Assembly: GCF_002929305.1 (NCBI RefSeq) | Contig: NZ_PJIO01000005.1 | Span: 62,001-126,000 of the forward strand | DNA: 64,000 nt | Source: Arthrobacter sp. GMC3 | Lineage (GTDB): Bacteria > Actinomycetota > Actinomycetes > Actinomycetales > Micrococcaceae | Direction: 5' to 3' | Shown: positions 36,288 to 45,112 of the stretch, piece after piece | How the letters are laid out: the number at the start of each line of letters is the position of its first letter | Numbering within the stretch: position 1 is the first letter of the stretch | Notes under the pieces: model-generated | Told to the model about the DNA's origin: nothing | Database searches by the model: none | What the model saw: only the letters and a program-made list of their open reading frames with translations | Made by a program: the position numbers and the translations under genes

Positions 36288-36325
36288 AAGAAGGCGGGGC
36301 GTCCTGGTGGAGGCCCCGCCTTCTT
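36288..36325 (-). terminator. 13-bp stem hairpin between binding-protein and permease genes
   Basis: AAGAAGGCGGGGC at 36288-36300 pairs perfectly with GCCCCGCCTTCTT at 36313-36325. It lies just after the binding-protein gene. In ABC operons such hairpins reduce permease expression relative to the abundant binding protein and stabilise the upstream message. Confidence 0.75.
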
Positions 36326-36353
36326 TCGTCCTTACATGTTCAGAGCCAAGAAA

Positions 36354-37988
36354 CTACTTGGACAAAACACCCAGACGGAACTTGAACGAAGCATCAAGGG
36401 TGTCCTTGGTGCCGCTGACGTCCACGTTCGAGACGGCCACCTGTGCACCTTGCAACAACGGGAGTGTGGAGAGATCCTTGGCTTCGGCCGTCTGGATGTC
36501 CTCGATCAGCTTGGTGCGCTTGGCCGGGTCATTCATGGTCAGCTGCTCGGTGATCATGCTCTGCACGCTCGGGTTGCTGTAGTGGTTCTTCAGGAAGTTA
36601 TCGGTGCTGAAGAACGGGGTCAGGTAGTTATCGGCATCCGAGTAATCCGGGAACCAGCCCAACTGGTACATCGGGTAGGCGTCGGCCGTGCGCTGCTTGG
36701 AGTAGGAGACCCACTCCGTGGACTGCAGGTTCACCTTGAACAGCTTGGTGGCCTCCAGCTGCGCCTTGATGGCCGCGTACTCATCGCCCGAGGAGGAACC
36801 GTAGTGGTCCGGGTTGTACTGCAGGTCCAATGTCACGGGGGTGGTGACGCCGGCGTCGGAGAGTGCCTTGGTTGCCTTGGCAACATCCGGGCCACCCTTG
36901 CCGTCACCGTAGGCCGTCTTCAGCGGCTCAATGGCGCCGGTGAATCCGGCCGGTACGTAGGAGTACAGCGGCAGGTAGGTGCCCTTGTAGACCTGGCTGG
37001 CGATGGCGGCACGGTCAACGGAATCGGCCATGGCCTGGCGAATGGCCAGTGACTTCGCCGCATCCGGGGTATCCGTCTTTGCACCGTACGGCATGGTGTC
37101 AAAGTTGAAGACGATGTAGCGGATTTCGCCGCCGGGGCCAATGTCCACCTTGACGCCCTTGTCCGTCTTCAGGCTTTCAATGTCCGTGGCCGTCAGGCTG
37201 CGCCAGGCAACGTCGATGTTGCCCTTTTGCACGTCAAGCTTGAGGTTAGTGGAGTCGGCGTAGTACTTCATGGTCACCGATTCGGACTTGGCCGGACCGA
37301 GCAGGCCTGCATAGGCAGGGTTCTTCTTGAAGGAGATGAGCTCATTCTTCTTGAAGGAGTCGATGGTGAACTGGCCACCAAAGGACTTACCCGCGATGAT
37401 GGCCTCATCGTCGGTGACCTTGTCGGCGCTGAACACCGTGTCATCGACGATGGGTGCCGCAGGGCTGGTCAGCACCTGGGGGAAGGTTTGGTCGTTGCCC
37501 AGCTTCAGTGTGAACACCACGGTGGTGGGGTCGGGGGCGCTGACACTCTCAAGGTTTGCCAGAAGCGTTGCCGGGCCGTTTTCGTCGTTGATTTTCAGCT
37601 GCCGGTCGAAGGAGAACTTCACGTCCTTGGAGTCAAGGTCAGTTCCGTTGGCCCACTTCATGCCCGGCTTGAGCTTGACCGTGTACTCCGTGGGAGAGGT
37701 GAACGACGCCGACACGGCCATGTCCGGCTTGGGGTCGGCACTGCCTGGCATGGAGTTCAGCACAAACGGATAAATCTGGTTCATCACCATGAATGAGCCA
37801 TTGTCATAGGAACCTGCCGGGTCCAGGAATGTGGTCTTGTCAGTGGTACCCACAATGACCGGAGCCCCCGACGCTCCGCCCGAGGTGGCGCTGGATCCCC
37901 CGGTGGGACCCGTGCAGGCCGTCATGGCCAGTACCGAGACGCCTGCAACGGCGATCACCGAGCTTAGTCCAAATTTATTCTTAGCCAT
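36354..37988 (-). CDS. substrate-binding lipoprotein (SBP_bac_5, oligopeptide type)
   Basis: This 544-residue lipoprotein has a signal peptide with a lipobox (LAMTAC, Cys25) followed by a Ser/Gly-rich spacer. The SBP_bac_5 fold shows YTVKLKPGMKWANGTDLDSK, VAWRSLTATDIES and AIRQAMADSVDRAAIASQVY. Family members bind peptides, nickel or related ligands; the ligand here cannot be told. ATG 37988 gives a normal signal peptide, whereas the open frame to 38030 would add 14 residues with no function. It is the promoter-proximal gene of the transporter operon. Confidence 0.93.
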   Translation of the reverse strand: MAKNKFGLSSVIAVAGVSVLAMTACTGPTGGSSATSGGASGAPVIVGTTDKTTFLDPAGSYDNGSFMVMNQIYPFVLNSMPGSADPKPDMAVSASFTSPTEYTVKLKPGMKWANGTDLDSKDVKFSFDRQLKINDENGPATLLANLESVSAPDPTTVVFTLKLGNDQTFPQVLTSPAAPIVDDTVFSADKVTDDEAIIAGKSFGGQFTIDSFKKNELISFKKNPAYAGLLGPAKSESVTMKYYADSTNLKLDVQKGNIDVAWRSLTATDIESLKTDKGVKVDIGPGGEIRYIVFNFDTMPYGAKTDTPDAAKSLAIRQAMADSVDRAAIASQVYKGTYLPLYSYVPAGFTGAIEPLKTAYGDGKGGPDVAKATKALSDAGVTTPVTLDLQYNPDHYGSSSGDEYAAIKAQLEATKLFKVNLQSTEWVSYSKQRTADAYPMYQLGWFPDYSDADNYLTPFFSTDNFLKNHYSNPSVQSMITEQLTMNDPAKRTKLIEDIQTAEAKDLSTLPLLQGAQVAVSNVDVSGTKDTLDASFKFRLGVLSK

Positions 37989-38139
37989 CAGCAAACTTTC
38001 TCTAGTGCCTGATCGCGAAACAGGCCACACTACGTTGTGTGACCTGCACCACTTACTTGATGACCAATTTGTATCAGACTTGTAGCTTAAGCTGCGTCTT
38101 GTGCGAGAAGTTGCAACCAGATGGTTACCTAATTCTTTT

Positions 38140-38760
38140 TCACGACGTCACGGAATCGCTGCGATTCGCCGGGGCAAATTCGGGATCACGCCCAAACCAG
38201 CCCGCCAGCCGACCATAGGCGTCGGCGGTAAGAGGAACCCGAACCTCGTACCCAATCCCCTTCTCCGGCCCTCGATATTCGGGCTTCATAACTCGCTGCG
38301 ACCAAGCCAGCGACTGGGCCGCCAGGACCGGGTCCAGGGTCACGGGCACACCCGTCGCCGTGGCCAGATCCCAAGAATGCATGGTGAATTCGGCTATTTG
38401 CAGGCCAATCCGGCCGCGCAATGGCGCCTCACCACCTCCCGGAAGCGCCACCTGACGACTCAGGTCTGCGGCGTTCCAAGCCCTCATCAGCATGGCGGAA
38501 CCGTCACCAAATCGCGTGGACCAGTCGGCGCCCACAGTTGCGTTGGATGCGTGCGGATCCACGGTGGTCCCGCGCGCCATGACCGTGTAATTGTGCAGAT
38601 CGGCCACCACCAGATGATGCAGAAGATCCTGCACGGTCCATTCGCTGCACGGCGTGGGCCAGCGCGCCTGATTTGAGGAGATCGCGGCAATCACCTCATA
38701 GCACTGCTCAAGGGCGCGTTCAAGAAGTTGCAACGGGTTGGGAATCAAGTGCGGGGGCAT
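38140..38760 (-). CDS. TIGR03086-type mycothiol-dependent/DinB-like protein
   Basis: This 206-residue protein has the N-terminal four-helix maleylpyruvate isomerase/DinB fold: the family motif PTPCSEWTVQDLLHHLVVAD (about 36-55) supplies a metal-binding histidine, and LQIAEFTMHSWDLATATG (about 120-137) supplies a second. These proteins bind a divalent metal and often use mycothiol as cofactor; the substrate is unknown. ATG at 38760 precedes PPHLIPNP. It is followed by the transporter operon in the same direction but separated from it. The 32-bp inverted repeat lies upstream. Confidence 0.82.
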   Translation of the reverse strand: MPPHLIPNPLQLLERALEQCYEVIAAISSNQARWPTPCSEWTVQDLLHHLVVADLHNYTVMARGTTVDPHASNATVGADWSTRFGDGSAMLMRAWNAADLSRQVALPGGGEAPLRGRIGLQIAEFTMHSWDLATATGVPVTLDPVLAAQSLAWSQRVMKPEYRGPEKGIGYEVRVPLTADAYGRLAGWFGRDPEFAPANRSDSVTS

Positions 38761-38855
38761 AATAGTTACCTTCCGTGATCAAAATCACCTTCTCATGGAA
38801 GTTTACGCCAGCGACACAAGCCTTGGGCTGAGGAGTCCCCCTCCGCCCCCGACGC

Positions 38856-38946
38856 GGTATCACTTTTGGCGCAAAAACGACCGACGCCGTATCACCAAGG
38901 TGATACGGCGTCGGTCGAAATCAAGCCAAAAGTGATACGGCGTTGC
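38856..38946. repeat. inverted 32-bp repeat units with 19-bp perfect core palindrome, site 2
   Basis: A minus-strand unit (38887 to 38856, starting GCGTCGGTCG and ending AGTGATACC) and a plus-strand unit (38908-38939, same start, ending AGTGATACG) face away from a core. The core arms at 38878-38896 and 38899-38917 are perfectly complementary over 19 bp with AA between. A further GCGTTG begins 32 bp later at 38940. It lies right after the mnmA stop and is related to the repeats at 30774-30844. Confidence 0.85.
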
Positions 38947-38952
38947 TGGCGG

Positions 38953-40092
38953 CTACGGGAGTTCGGGGCGCGCCAGGGAGCGCGCCGAGTCGATGGTTGC
39001 CTGGCCCAGGACCCTTGATCCCTGGTAAAGGACCACGGTCTGTCCCGGGGCCACGCCGCGCAGCGGCTCGCCCAGGGTGACGGTCAGGCCCTGGCGGGTC
39101 ACGCCGTCGTCTTCGGTTTCGGTGATGAAAGCACGGGCCGGAACGGGGTCGCCATGGGCACGAACCTGGGCGTAACAATCGAATTCTTCGCCCGTTGCGA
39201 CCTCGGCGATGGGCAGCCCGGCCCAGGAAACCTTGATCCCCTTGAGCTCGTCAATAGCCAACAACGCGTGCGGGCCGACAATGACTTTGTTTTCCTTGGG
39301 CCGAATTTCCAGCACAAAACGGGGCTTGCCGTCCGCGGCCGGGGTGCCCAGCTTCAGGCCGCGACGCTGGCCAACCGTGAACTGGTTGGAGCCCGTGTGA
39401 CCACCGACCTTCGCGCCCGTCTCGTCGACGATGTCGCCGTCAGTCATTTCAATTTTCTCGGCCAACCAGCCGGCCGTGTCGCCGTCGGAGATGAAGCAGA
39501 TGTCGTGGCTGTCAGGCTTCTTGGCCACTGACAGGCCGCGGCGCTCCGCCTCGGCGCGCACCTCGGCCTTGGACGGGGTGTCGGCCAGCGGGAACATGGA
39601 GTGCTTGAGCTGTTCGTGGGTCAGGACGCCCAGCACATAGCTCTGGTCCTTGGCCCAGTCGGCGGCACGGTGCAGTTCCGGATTGCCATCGGTGTCCGTG
39701 ATGACCTTGGCGTAGTGGCCGGTGCAGACGGCGTCGAAGCCCAGCGCAATGGCCTTCTCCAGCAACGCGGCGAACTTGATGCGCTCGTTGCAGCGCATGC
39801 ACGGGTTGGGGGTGCGGCCGGCGGCGTACTCATCGATGAAGTCCTGGACCACGTCCTCCTTGAACCGTTCGGAGAAGTCCCAGACGTAGTACGGGATGCC
39901 GAGCTTGTCGCAGGCACGCCACGCGTCGTTGGAGTCCTCCACGGTGCAACAGCCGCGACTGCCGGTGCGCAGGGTTCCGGGCATGCGGGAGAGCGCCAGG
40001 TGAACGCCGACGACGTCGTGCCCGGCCTCCACTGCGCGGGCTGCTGCTACGGCGGAGTCAACTCCACCACTCATGGCGGCCAATACTCGCAT
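38953..40092 (-). CDS. mnmA: tRNA-specific 2-thiouridylase MnmA
   Basis: This 379-residue enzyme makes the s2 group of 2-thiouridine at tRNA position 34. It has the ATP pyrophosphatase loop [14 protein letters not shown] at the N-terminus, the catalytic cysteine in [21 protein letters not shown], and the second catalytic-type cysteine in [14 protein letters not shown] 40092 follows GAAAGG; ATG/GTG codons upstream to 40116 are not needed. The cysteine desulfurase gene lies 27 bp upstream on the same strand, giving a sulfur donor and user in one operon. Confidence 0.95.
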   Translation of the reverse strand: MRVLAAMSGGVDSAVAAARAVEAGHDVVGVHLALSRMPGTLRTGSRGCCTVEDSNDAWRACDKLGIPYYVWDFSERFKEDVVQDFIDEYAAGRTPNPCMRCNERIKFAALLEKAIALGFDAVCTGHYAKVITDTDGNPELHRAADWAKDQSYVLGVLTHEQLKHSMFPLADTPSKAEVRAEAERRGLSVAKKPDSHDICFISDGDTAGWLAEKIEMTDGDIVDETGAKVGGHTGSNQFTVGQRRGLKLGTPAADGKPRFVLEIRPKENKVIVGPHALLAIDELKGIKVSWAGLPIAEVATGEEFDCYAQVRAHGDPVPARAFITETEDDGVTRQGLTVTLGEPLRGVAPGQTVVLYQGSRVLGQATIDSARSLARPELP

Positions 40093-40119
40093 TACGTACC
40101 TTTCAATTGAGACCAAAAA

Positions 40120-41340
40120 CTAGCTTGTGCTGGCCGTCTGAATACTTGAAACGTGCCCTGCCATGCCAGCTTTCTTGGCACTGGCGTGGGCTTGGGGCAG
40201 CGCCTTCACGAAGGCGTCAACGTCTGCGGGACCAGATGTATGCCCCAAACTGAAGCGTTGTGCGCCACGTGCCGTGTCTTCATCCAGACCCATGGCCAGC
40301 AAAACGTGCGATGGCCGGGGCACACCAGCGGTGCAGGCAGATCCGGTGGAGGATTCCACGCCTGCCATGTCCAGCAGGAACAGCAGGGAGTCACCCTCGC
40401 AGCCAGGGAAGGTGAAGTGGGCGTTGCCGGGCAGCCGCTTTTCCGGTTGGTGGGCCGGGTCCACGCCGCGCAACACGGCGTCCGGAACTGCGGAACGAAC
40501 GGCGGCGATGATGGCGTCACGCAGCCCGGCGATGCGGGCGCTTTCGGCGGCAAGGTTTTGTGTGACGTCCTGCGCTGCGGCGGCAAAGGCGGCGATGCCG
40601 GCCGTGTCCAGGGTGCCGGAGCGGACAGTACGTTCCTGCCCGCCACCGTGTAGGACAGGCATCAGTGTCACGGCGCGGCCCAGCAGGAGCGCACCAACAC
40701 CGACGGGACCGCCAATCTTGTGGGCACTGATGGACATGGCCGCCAGGCCAGAGTCCTTGAAGTTCACGGGGACCGAGCCGAAGGCCTGGACGGCGTCGGA
40801 ATGAACCGGGATGCCGTAGGTGGCTGCGAGCGCCACGACCTCGGCGATAGGTTCGATGGTGCCGACCTCGTTGTTGGCCCACATGCAGCTAATGAGGGCC
40901 ACGGAGTCAGCGCCGCCGTCGGCCAGTTCCTTTTCAAACGCGGTAAGGCTCACGGTGCCATTGGCGTCCACGGGCAGCCAGACGGCTTGGGCGCCTTCAT
41001 GTTTTTCAAGCCATTCGACGGTGTCCTGCACGGCGGCGTGCTCCACGCTGGAGACGAGGATGCGGGTTCGTTTCGGTTCGGCGTCACGGCGGGACCAGAA
41101 CAGGCCCTTGACGGCCAGGTTGTCGGCCTCGGTTCCACCGGAGGTGAAGATGACCTCGGTGGGGTGGGCGCCGGCGGCGGCGGCGATGGTTTCCCGCGAC
41201 GCCTCCACGGTAGCGCGGGCACGGCGGCCTGCACCGTGCAGCGAGGAGGGGTTGCCGCTACGGCTGATGACTGAGGTGAGTGCGGCGAGGGCCGGGGCCG
41301 ATATAGGCGTGGTCGCCGCGTGGTCTAGGTACACGGGCAC
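40120..41340 (-). CDS. cysteine desulfurase (IscS/NifS-like)
   Basis: This 406-residue PLP enzyme starts VPVYLDHAATTP from a GTG. The PLP lysine is in SISAHKIGGPVGVGALLL, and the catalytic cysteine is in SSTGSACTAGVPRPSHVL, the loop form seen in class I desulfurases. It takes sulfur from L-cysteine for tRNA thiolation and possibly Fe-S cluster assembly. Its pairing with mnmA matches Rv3024c/Rv3025c. A putative Fe-S-dependent regulator gene lies immediately upstream in the same direction but about 100 bp away. Confidence 0.93.
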   Translation of the reverse strand: MPVYLDHAATTPISAPALAALTSVISRSGNPSSLHGAGRRARATVEASRETIAAAAGAHPTEVIFTSGGTEADNLAVKGLFWSRRDAEPKRTRILVSSVEHAAVQDTVEWLEKHEGAQAVWLPVDANGTVSLTAFEKELADGGADSVALISCMWANNEVGTIEPIAEVVALAATYGIPVHSDAVQAFGSVPVNFKDSGLAAMSISAHKIGGPVGVGALLLGRAVTLMPVLHGGGQERTVRSGTLDTAGIAAFAAAAQDVTQNLAAESARIAGLRDAIIAAVRSAVPDAVLRGVDPAHQPEKRLPGNAHFTFPGCEGDSLLFLLDMAGVESSTGSACTAGVPRPSHVLLAMGLDEDTARGAQRFSLGHTSGPADVDAFVKALPQAHASAKKAGMAGHVSSIQTASTS

Positions 41341-41445
41341 CCACCAATTCTACGGCACATGTACTGCCTGTGGCTCCGCACTGTGTTGATGGTGCCGGTA
41401 TCCCGGACGAGGCCCGGAGCTCTCGCTCGGTGCGCCTGCCGAAAT

Positions 41446-42129
41446 TTACTGGGGCGTCGGCACCAGCCGGGCGCAGCAGTGCGAGCGCTCCTCATCCGGG
41501 ACGACACTGTGTGCCTTATCCCCGCAGCCAACCAGGGCACCATTGAGCAGTGATCCGTTCATGGCGCACACCACCCCGGTGTGCGCCTGAGCCAGACGGT
41601 GGAACGGGCAGTTGGCCATGATGGTGCCGCCGGTACCGTCGGGGCGAGGATCGTAGCCGGTGTTTGCCAAGAGTTGATGCACGGTACCGGCGTGGGCACC
41701 CAACTCGCGGCCGGCGTCGAACGCCACAGCGGAAAGCGCATCCTGGACATCCTGCCCCGTATCGATGGACCGCTGCACCGCGGAGGCCAGGAGCTGGGCG
41801 GCGAGGTCATAGTGCCGGGCGGGCACCGATGCGGCCACCTCGCCCACGGCCGCAGCATAGAGCTTGGTGGGCCGCCCGGATCCGGGCCCCGTGCGCCCGC
41901 CCATCTTTTGGAAGTCGACCAGTAGTAGACCCTGCGTCACTAGACGGTCCAGGTGGGTCCGGACGGTGCTCTTGGGCAGGCCCAAGGTGGCGGCGCATTC
42001 GTCGCGACTCAGTGGCTTCGCGCTAGCTTTCAACAGCTCGAAGAGTTGCTTGCGCACGGGATCGCCCAGGCAGGCGACAGCATCGAACTGTTGCGCCTGG
42101 CTCAGTGGCGCCTGCTGTGAATGATTCAT
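41446..42129 (-). CDS. SufR-like winged-helix regulator with putative Fe-S cysteines
   Basis: This 227-residue regulator has a winged-helix domain (about 15-90: VRKQLFELLKASAKPLSRDE, STVRTHLDRLVTQGLL, RPTKLYAA). Its C-terminal region has Cys spaced as C-x13-C-x13-C-x15-CC (ANCPFH, VVCAMN, VGCGDK, SHCCAR). The HTH plus GRPTKLY plus spaced cysteines matches the SufR-type family, where three or four cysteines hold an Fe-S cluster that controls DNA binding. ATG 42129 follows AAAGGGG by 10 nt; the frame is open to 42393 but overlaps folE. It is divergent from folE and the simplest target is that promoter. Confidence 0.8.
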   Translation of the reverse strand: MNHSQQAPLSQAQQFDAVACLGDPVRKQLFELLKASAKPLSRDECAATLGLPKSTVRTHLDRLVTQGLLLVDFQKMGGRTGPGSGRPTKLYAAAVGEVAASVPARHYDLAAQLLASAVQRSIDTGQDVQDALSAVAFDAGRELGAHAGTVHQLLANTGYDPRPDGTGGTIMANCPFHRLAQAHTGVVCAMNGSLLNGALVGCGDKAHSVVPDEERSHCCARLVPTPQ

Positions 42130-42186
42130 TGCCGCGCCCCTTTCAGGTGGTTGATGACGACCCATGAACGAATGCCTCGAATTCGC

Positions 42187-42215
42187 TTGACGCTTTGAGT
42201 CTGCGCTTCTAAAGT
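42187..42215 (+). promoter_or_regulatory. candidate folE promoter
   Basis: TTGACG (42187-42192), a 17-bp spacer and TAAAGT (42210-42215) fit a housekeeping sigma promoter, with a start near 42222 and AAAGGA before the folE ATG. CGAATTCG at 42178-42185 abuts the -35 box and could be part of an operator for the divergent regulator. Confidence 0.55.
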
Positions 42216-42246
42216 CGAGAATACAAGATTTAGAAAGGAATAGGCC

Positions 42247-42852
42247 ATGTCGATCTCCAACGTTGCCCTCTCGGACCTCCTCACTGCGGAAGACCCCGAG
42301 CCCGCTGCCAAGGCGGGCATCGACCTGCCAGCGGCCCAGGCAGCCATCGCCGATTTCCTGCGGGCACTGGGCAGGGATGTCCACGATCCGCACCTAGCGG
42401 ACACGCCGCGCAGAGTGGCCAGAGCCTACGCCGAGATGCTGACCCCACGGGATACCTCATGGACCACATTCCCAAACGATGAAGGCTACGCCGGCTTGGT
42501 GCTGGTCAAGGACATCCCCTTTCACTCGCTGTGCCAACACCATCTGCTGCCGTTCCGCGGCGTGGCACACGTGGGCTATTTACCGGGCGAGCGCCTTTTT
42601 GGGCTCTCCAAGCTTGCCCGCGGCGTGGAACTCTTCGCCCGCGACCTGCAGGTTCAGGAGCGTCTGACACAGCAGGTGGCAGACTGGCTAGAGGCAACAC
42701 TCTCCCCCAGGGGCGTTGGCGTGGTGTTGGAGGCCGAGCACCTGTGCATGTCACTGCGCGGGGTCCAGGTGGCCGGTGCCATGACGCGCACCTCCGTCTT
42801 CACCGGGGAACTATCCGACGCCGGACCCTTGCGCGGCCAGTTCCCCGAGTAG
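42247..42852 (+). CDS. folE: GTP cyclohydrolase I (FolE)
   Basis: This 201-residue enzyme converts GTP to dihydroneopterin triphosphate. The catalytic block shows FHSLCQHHLLPFRGVAHVGYLP, with the zinc ligands Cys and His, and the third zinc ligand is in AEHLCMSLRGV. The usual CEHH is CQHH here, a Glu-to-Gln change next to the metal site. The N-terminal ~40 residues are shorter than usual. AAAGGA precedes the ATG. Most actinobacteria carry folE beside ftsH and the other fol genes; this one sits with a FolP2-type gene and two reductases and is probably a second copy. Confidence 0.93.
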   Translation: MSISNVALSDLLTAEDPEPAAKAGIDLPAAQAAIADFLRALGRDVHDPHLADTPRRVARAYAEMLTPRDTSWTTFPNDEGYAGLVLVKDIPFHSLCQHHLLPFRGVAHVGYLPGERLFGLSKLARGVELFARDLQVQERLTQQVADWLEATLSPRGVGVVLEAEHLCMSLRGVQVAGAMTRTSVFTGELSDAGPLRGQFPE

Positions 42853-42908
42853 GCTTTCCCCACAATTTCATCGCAAAGACATTCATTCCCACGGAAAGAG
42901 TTTCGATC

Positions 42909-44150
42909 ATGAGCGAGTCAGCAGCATCAGAGCCAGGGATGGTCATCATCGGCGGCGGCCTTGCCGGTGCCACGGCAGCTCATACCCTGCGCAGTGAGGG
43001 CTACACCGGACAAGTCACGATCGTCGCCGAGGAACCCGAAACTCCCTACCAGCGCCCACCCCTATCCAAGGGGTTTCTGGCAGGCAAGGAAGGCGAAGAC
43101 GCGCTCCTACCGTACCCGGCAAGCTGGTACCCCGAGCACAACGTCACGCTCCGTACCAACACCGCGGCCACGGCAATCAACCCCGCAAGACATGCGGTCT
43201 CCCTAACCGATGGCAGCGAGCTTTCCTACGCGAAGCTGCTGATCGCAACCGGCGCGTCACCCCGCGTCATCCCCTTCCCCGGGGTCGACCTCGATGGCGT
43301 GCACTACTTCCGCTCGAAGGCAGACGCGGTGGGCATGAAGGAACTACTCTCGGCCGGTGGACACAACCTGGTCATGATCGGCTCCGGCTGGATCGGCATG
43401 GAAATTGCCGCCACGGCCCGCGAGCTGGGCAACAATGTCACGCTGCTGGGCTTGGAAGAGGTGCCGTTGTCCATCGCGATCGGCAACGAACTGGGCGCCG
43501 TCTTTGCCGCCCGCCACGAAGAAGCGGGCGTCAAGTTCGTGCTTCCCTCCAGCGCGGCGGAGATCAAAGGCGACGGCGGCCACGTCACAGAAGTGATCAC
43601 AACCACCGGTGAGACGCTGCCGGCGGATTTGGTGATTGTCGCCGTCGGCGTTGTCCCCAATAGCGCACTGGCCAAGGAGGCCGGGCTGGAAATCAACAAC
43701 GGCATCCAGGTCGACTCCAGCTTGCAGACCTCCGATCCGGACATCTTTGCCGCCGGAGACGTGGCCAATTCCCTGCACCCCGTGACCGGCGCCTACGCCC
43801 GTTCCGAACACTGGGCCAATGCGATCGCCAGCGGGAAGGTTGCCGCCAAATCGATGCTGGGCCAGGCCGCGGTCCTTGATGACATCCCCTACTTTTATAC
43901 CGACCAGTTCGATCTCGGCATGGAGTATTCCGGCTTTGGCGCCCTGACCAAGAACGCCCAGGTGGTGATTCGCGGAAGCCTTCAACAGCGCGAGTTCATC
44001 GCTTTCTGGGTATTGGAGGGCCGCGTAGTGGCGGGGATGAACGTGAATGTCTGGGATGTGCAGGACGGCATCAAGGACCTCATCAGCTCCGCGCGGACGG
44101 TGGATGCCGCGAAACTCGCAGACCCGCAAACCCCGTTGGGTGAGCTCTAG
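42909..44150 (+). CDS. FAD/NAD(P)H-dependent oxidoreductase, ferredoxin-reductase type
   Basis: This 413-residue flavoprotein of the rubredoxin/ferredoxin reductase group has an FAD-binding IIGGGLAGATAAHTLR near the N-terminus, PYQRPPLSKGFL, an NAD-binding MIGSGWIGMEIAATARELG, and the second FAD motif DIFAAGDVAN. The C-terminal reductase domain ends DGIKDLISSAR. Relatives pass electrons from NAD(P)H to ferredoxins of P450 or dioxygenase systems. No ferredoxin or oxygenase gene is adjacent. The stop overlaps the folP2-type start (TAGTG), so it is coupled to it. ATG 42909 is used; the frame is open to 42531 inside folE. Confidence 0.92.
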   Translation: MSESAASEPGMVIIGGGLAGATAAHTLRSEGYTGQVTIVAEEPETPYQRPPLSKGFLAGKEGEDALLPYPASWYPEHNVTLRTNTAATAINPARHAVSLTDGSELSYAKLLIATGASPRVIPFPGVDLDGVHYFRSKADAVGMKELLSAGGHNLVMIGSGWIGMEIAATARELGNNVTLLGLEEVPLSIAIGNELGAVFAARHEEAGVKFVLPSSAAEIKGDGGHVTEVITTTGETLPADLVIVAVGVVPNSALAKEAGLEINNGIQVDSSLQTSDPDIFAAGDVANSLHPVTGAYARSEHWANAIASGKVAAKSMLGQAAVLDDIPYFYTDQFDLGMEYSGFGALTKNAQVVIRGSLQQREFIAFWVLEGRVVAGMNVNVWDVQDGIKDLISSARTVDAAKLADPQTPLGEL

Positions 44151-45088
44151 TGCCGGGCCCCTCAGCGTCTGCGGCCCCGTTTTTCACGCCGCCGCTACGC
44201 CACCCCGTGCACCAGTTCGGGGCCACAACCCTGGACTTCAGCCGCCAAGTGGCCCTGATGGCCATCATCAACCGCACACCCGATTCCTTTTACGACGGCG
44301 GGGCCACGTTTGCCTTGGACGCTGCGGTTGCCGCCTCCCTGGCCGCCGTGGACGACGGCGCCGACTGGGTTGATATTGGCGGTGTCCCCTTTGCCCCTGG
44401 CCCGGCCCTTTCGGCCGAAGAGGAGGCCGAGCGGGTGGTGCCGGTGATCGAGGCCGTCTCGGCGGCCAGTAATGTCATCATTTCCGTCGATACTTTTCTG
44501 CCCGAGGTGGCCGTGCGCAGCATTGCCGCCGGCGCGCATGTCATCAATGACACCACCGGGCTGTCGAACCCCGAGATGGCGGCCGTGGTGGCTGAGTCCG
44601 GGGCGCACCTGATCATCACCCATTCACTGGCGAAGCCGCGGACCATCTTCCCGCGTCCCCGCTACGACGATGTGGTCTCCGAGGTGGCGGTCTTCCTCAA
44701 CGAGAAGGTGGAATTGGCCATGTCCCTGGGCGTCCCGCCCGAGAAGATCATCATCGACCCCGGGCACGACCTGAACAAGAACACCGTGCACACCCTGGAA
44801 ATCACCCGCCGTTTCAACGAAATCGCGGCGCTGGGCTTCCCCTCACTGGCAGCCGTTTCCAACAAGGACTTCATTGGGGAGACGCTCAACCAGGACAAGT
44901 CAGCGAGGCTGGAGGGATCGCTGACCACCGGTGTCATCTGCATCCTGGGCGGCGCCCGGATCTTGCGCATGCACAATGTGGCCGCCGCCAACTCCACCAT
45001 CCGCATGACCGAGGCCGTGCTGGGGTGGCGTGAACCGGCGTACTTGAAACACAATATGGGCGACGTCAACGAGCCCGCCCACATCTAG
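44150..45088 (+). CDS. FolP2-type dihydropteroate synthase homologue
   Basis: This 312-residue protein has the pterin-binding enzyme fold with MAIINRTPDSFYDGG near residue 37, VISVDTFLP, HVINDTTG, IIDPGHDLNKNT and AAVSNKDFIGETLN. Canonical DHPS has NVTPDSFSDGG, GGESTRPG and GxSRKxFIG. Here the GGESTRPG loop, which binds p-aminobenzoate and sulfa drugs, reads GGVPFAPG, and SRK reads SNKD. These are the changes seen in mycobacterial FolP2, which is not thought to make dihydropteroate. GTG start overlaps the preceding stop. Its true substrate is unknown. Confidence 0.85.
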   Translation: MPGPSASAAPFFTPPLRHPVHQFGATTLDFSRQVALMAIINRTPDSFYDGGATFALDAAVAASLAAVDDGADWVDIGGVPFAPGPALSAEEEAERVVPVIEAVSAASNVIISVDTFLPEVAVRSIAAGAHVINDTTGLSNPEMAAVVAESGAHLIITHSLAKPRTIFPRPRYDDVVSEVAVFLNEKVELAMSLGVPPEKIIIDPGHDLNKNTVHTLEITRRFNEIAALGFPSLAAVSNKDFIGETLNQDKSARLEGSLTTGVICILGGARILRMHNVAAANSTIRMTEAVLGWREPAYLKHNMGDVNEPAHI

Positions 45089-45112
45089 CCACTGCAACAC
45101 CAGGAGCACGCC

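Noticed and set aside
42531-42908. N-terminal extension of the FAD reductase inside folE
   Set aside because: It overlaps folE in another frame; the Rossmann motif begins just after ATG 42909, which has GGAAAGAG upstream.
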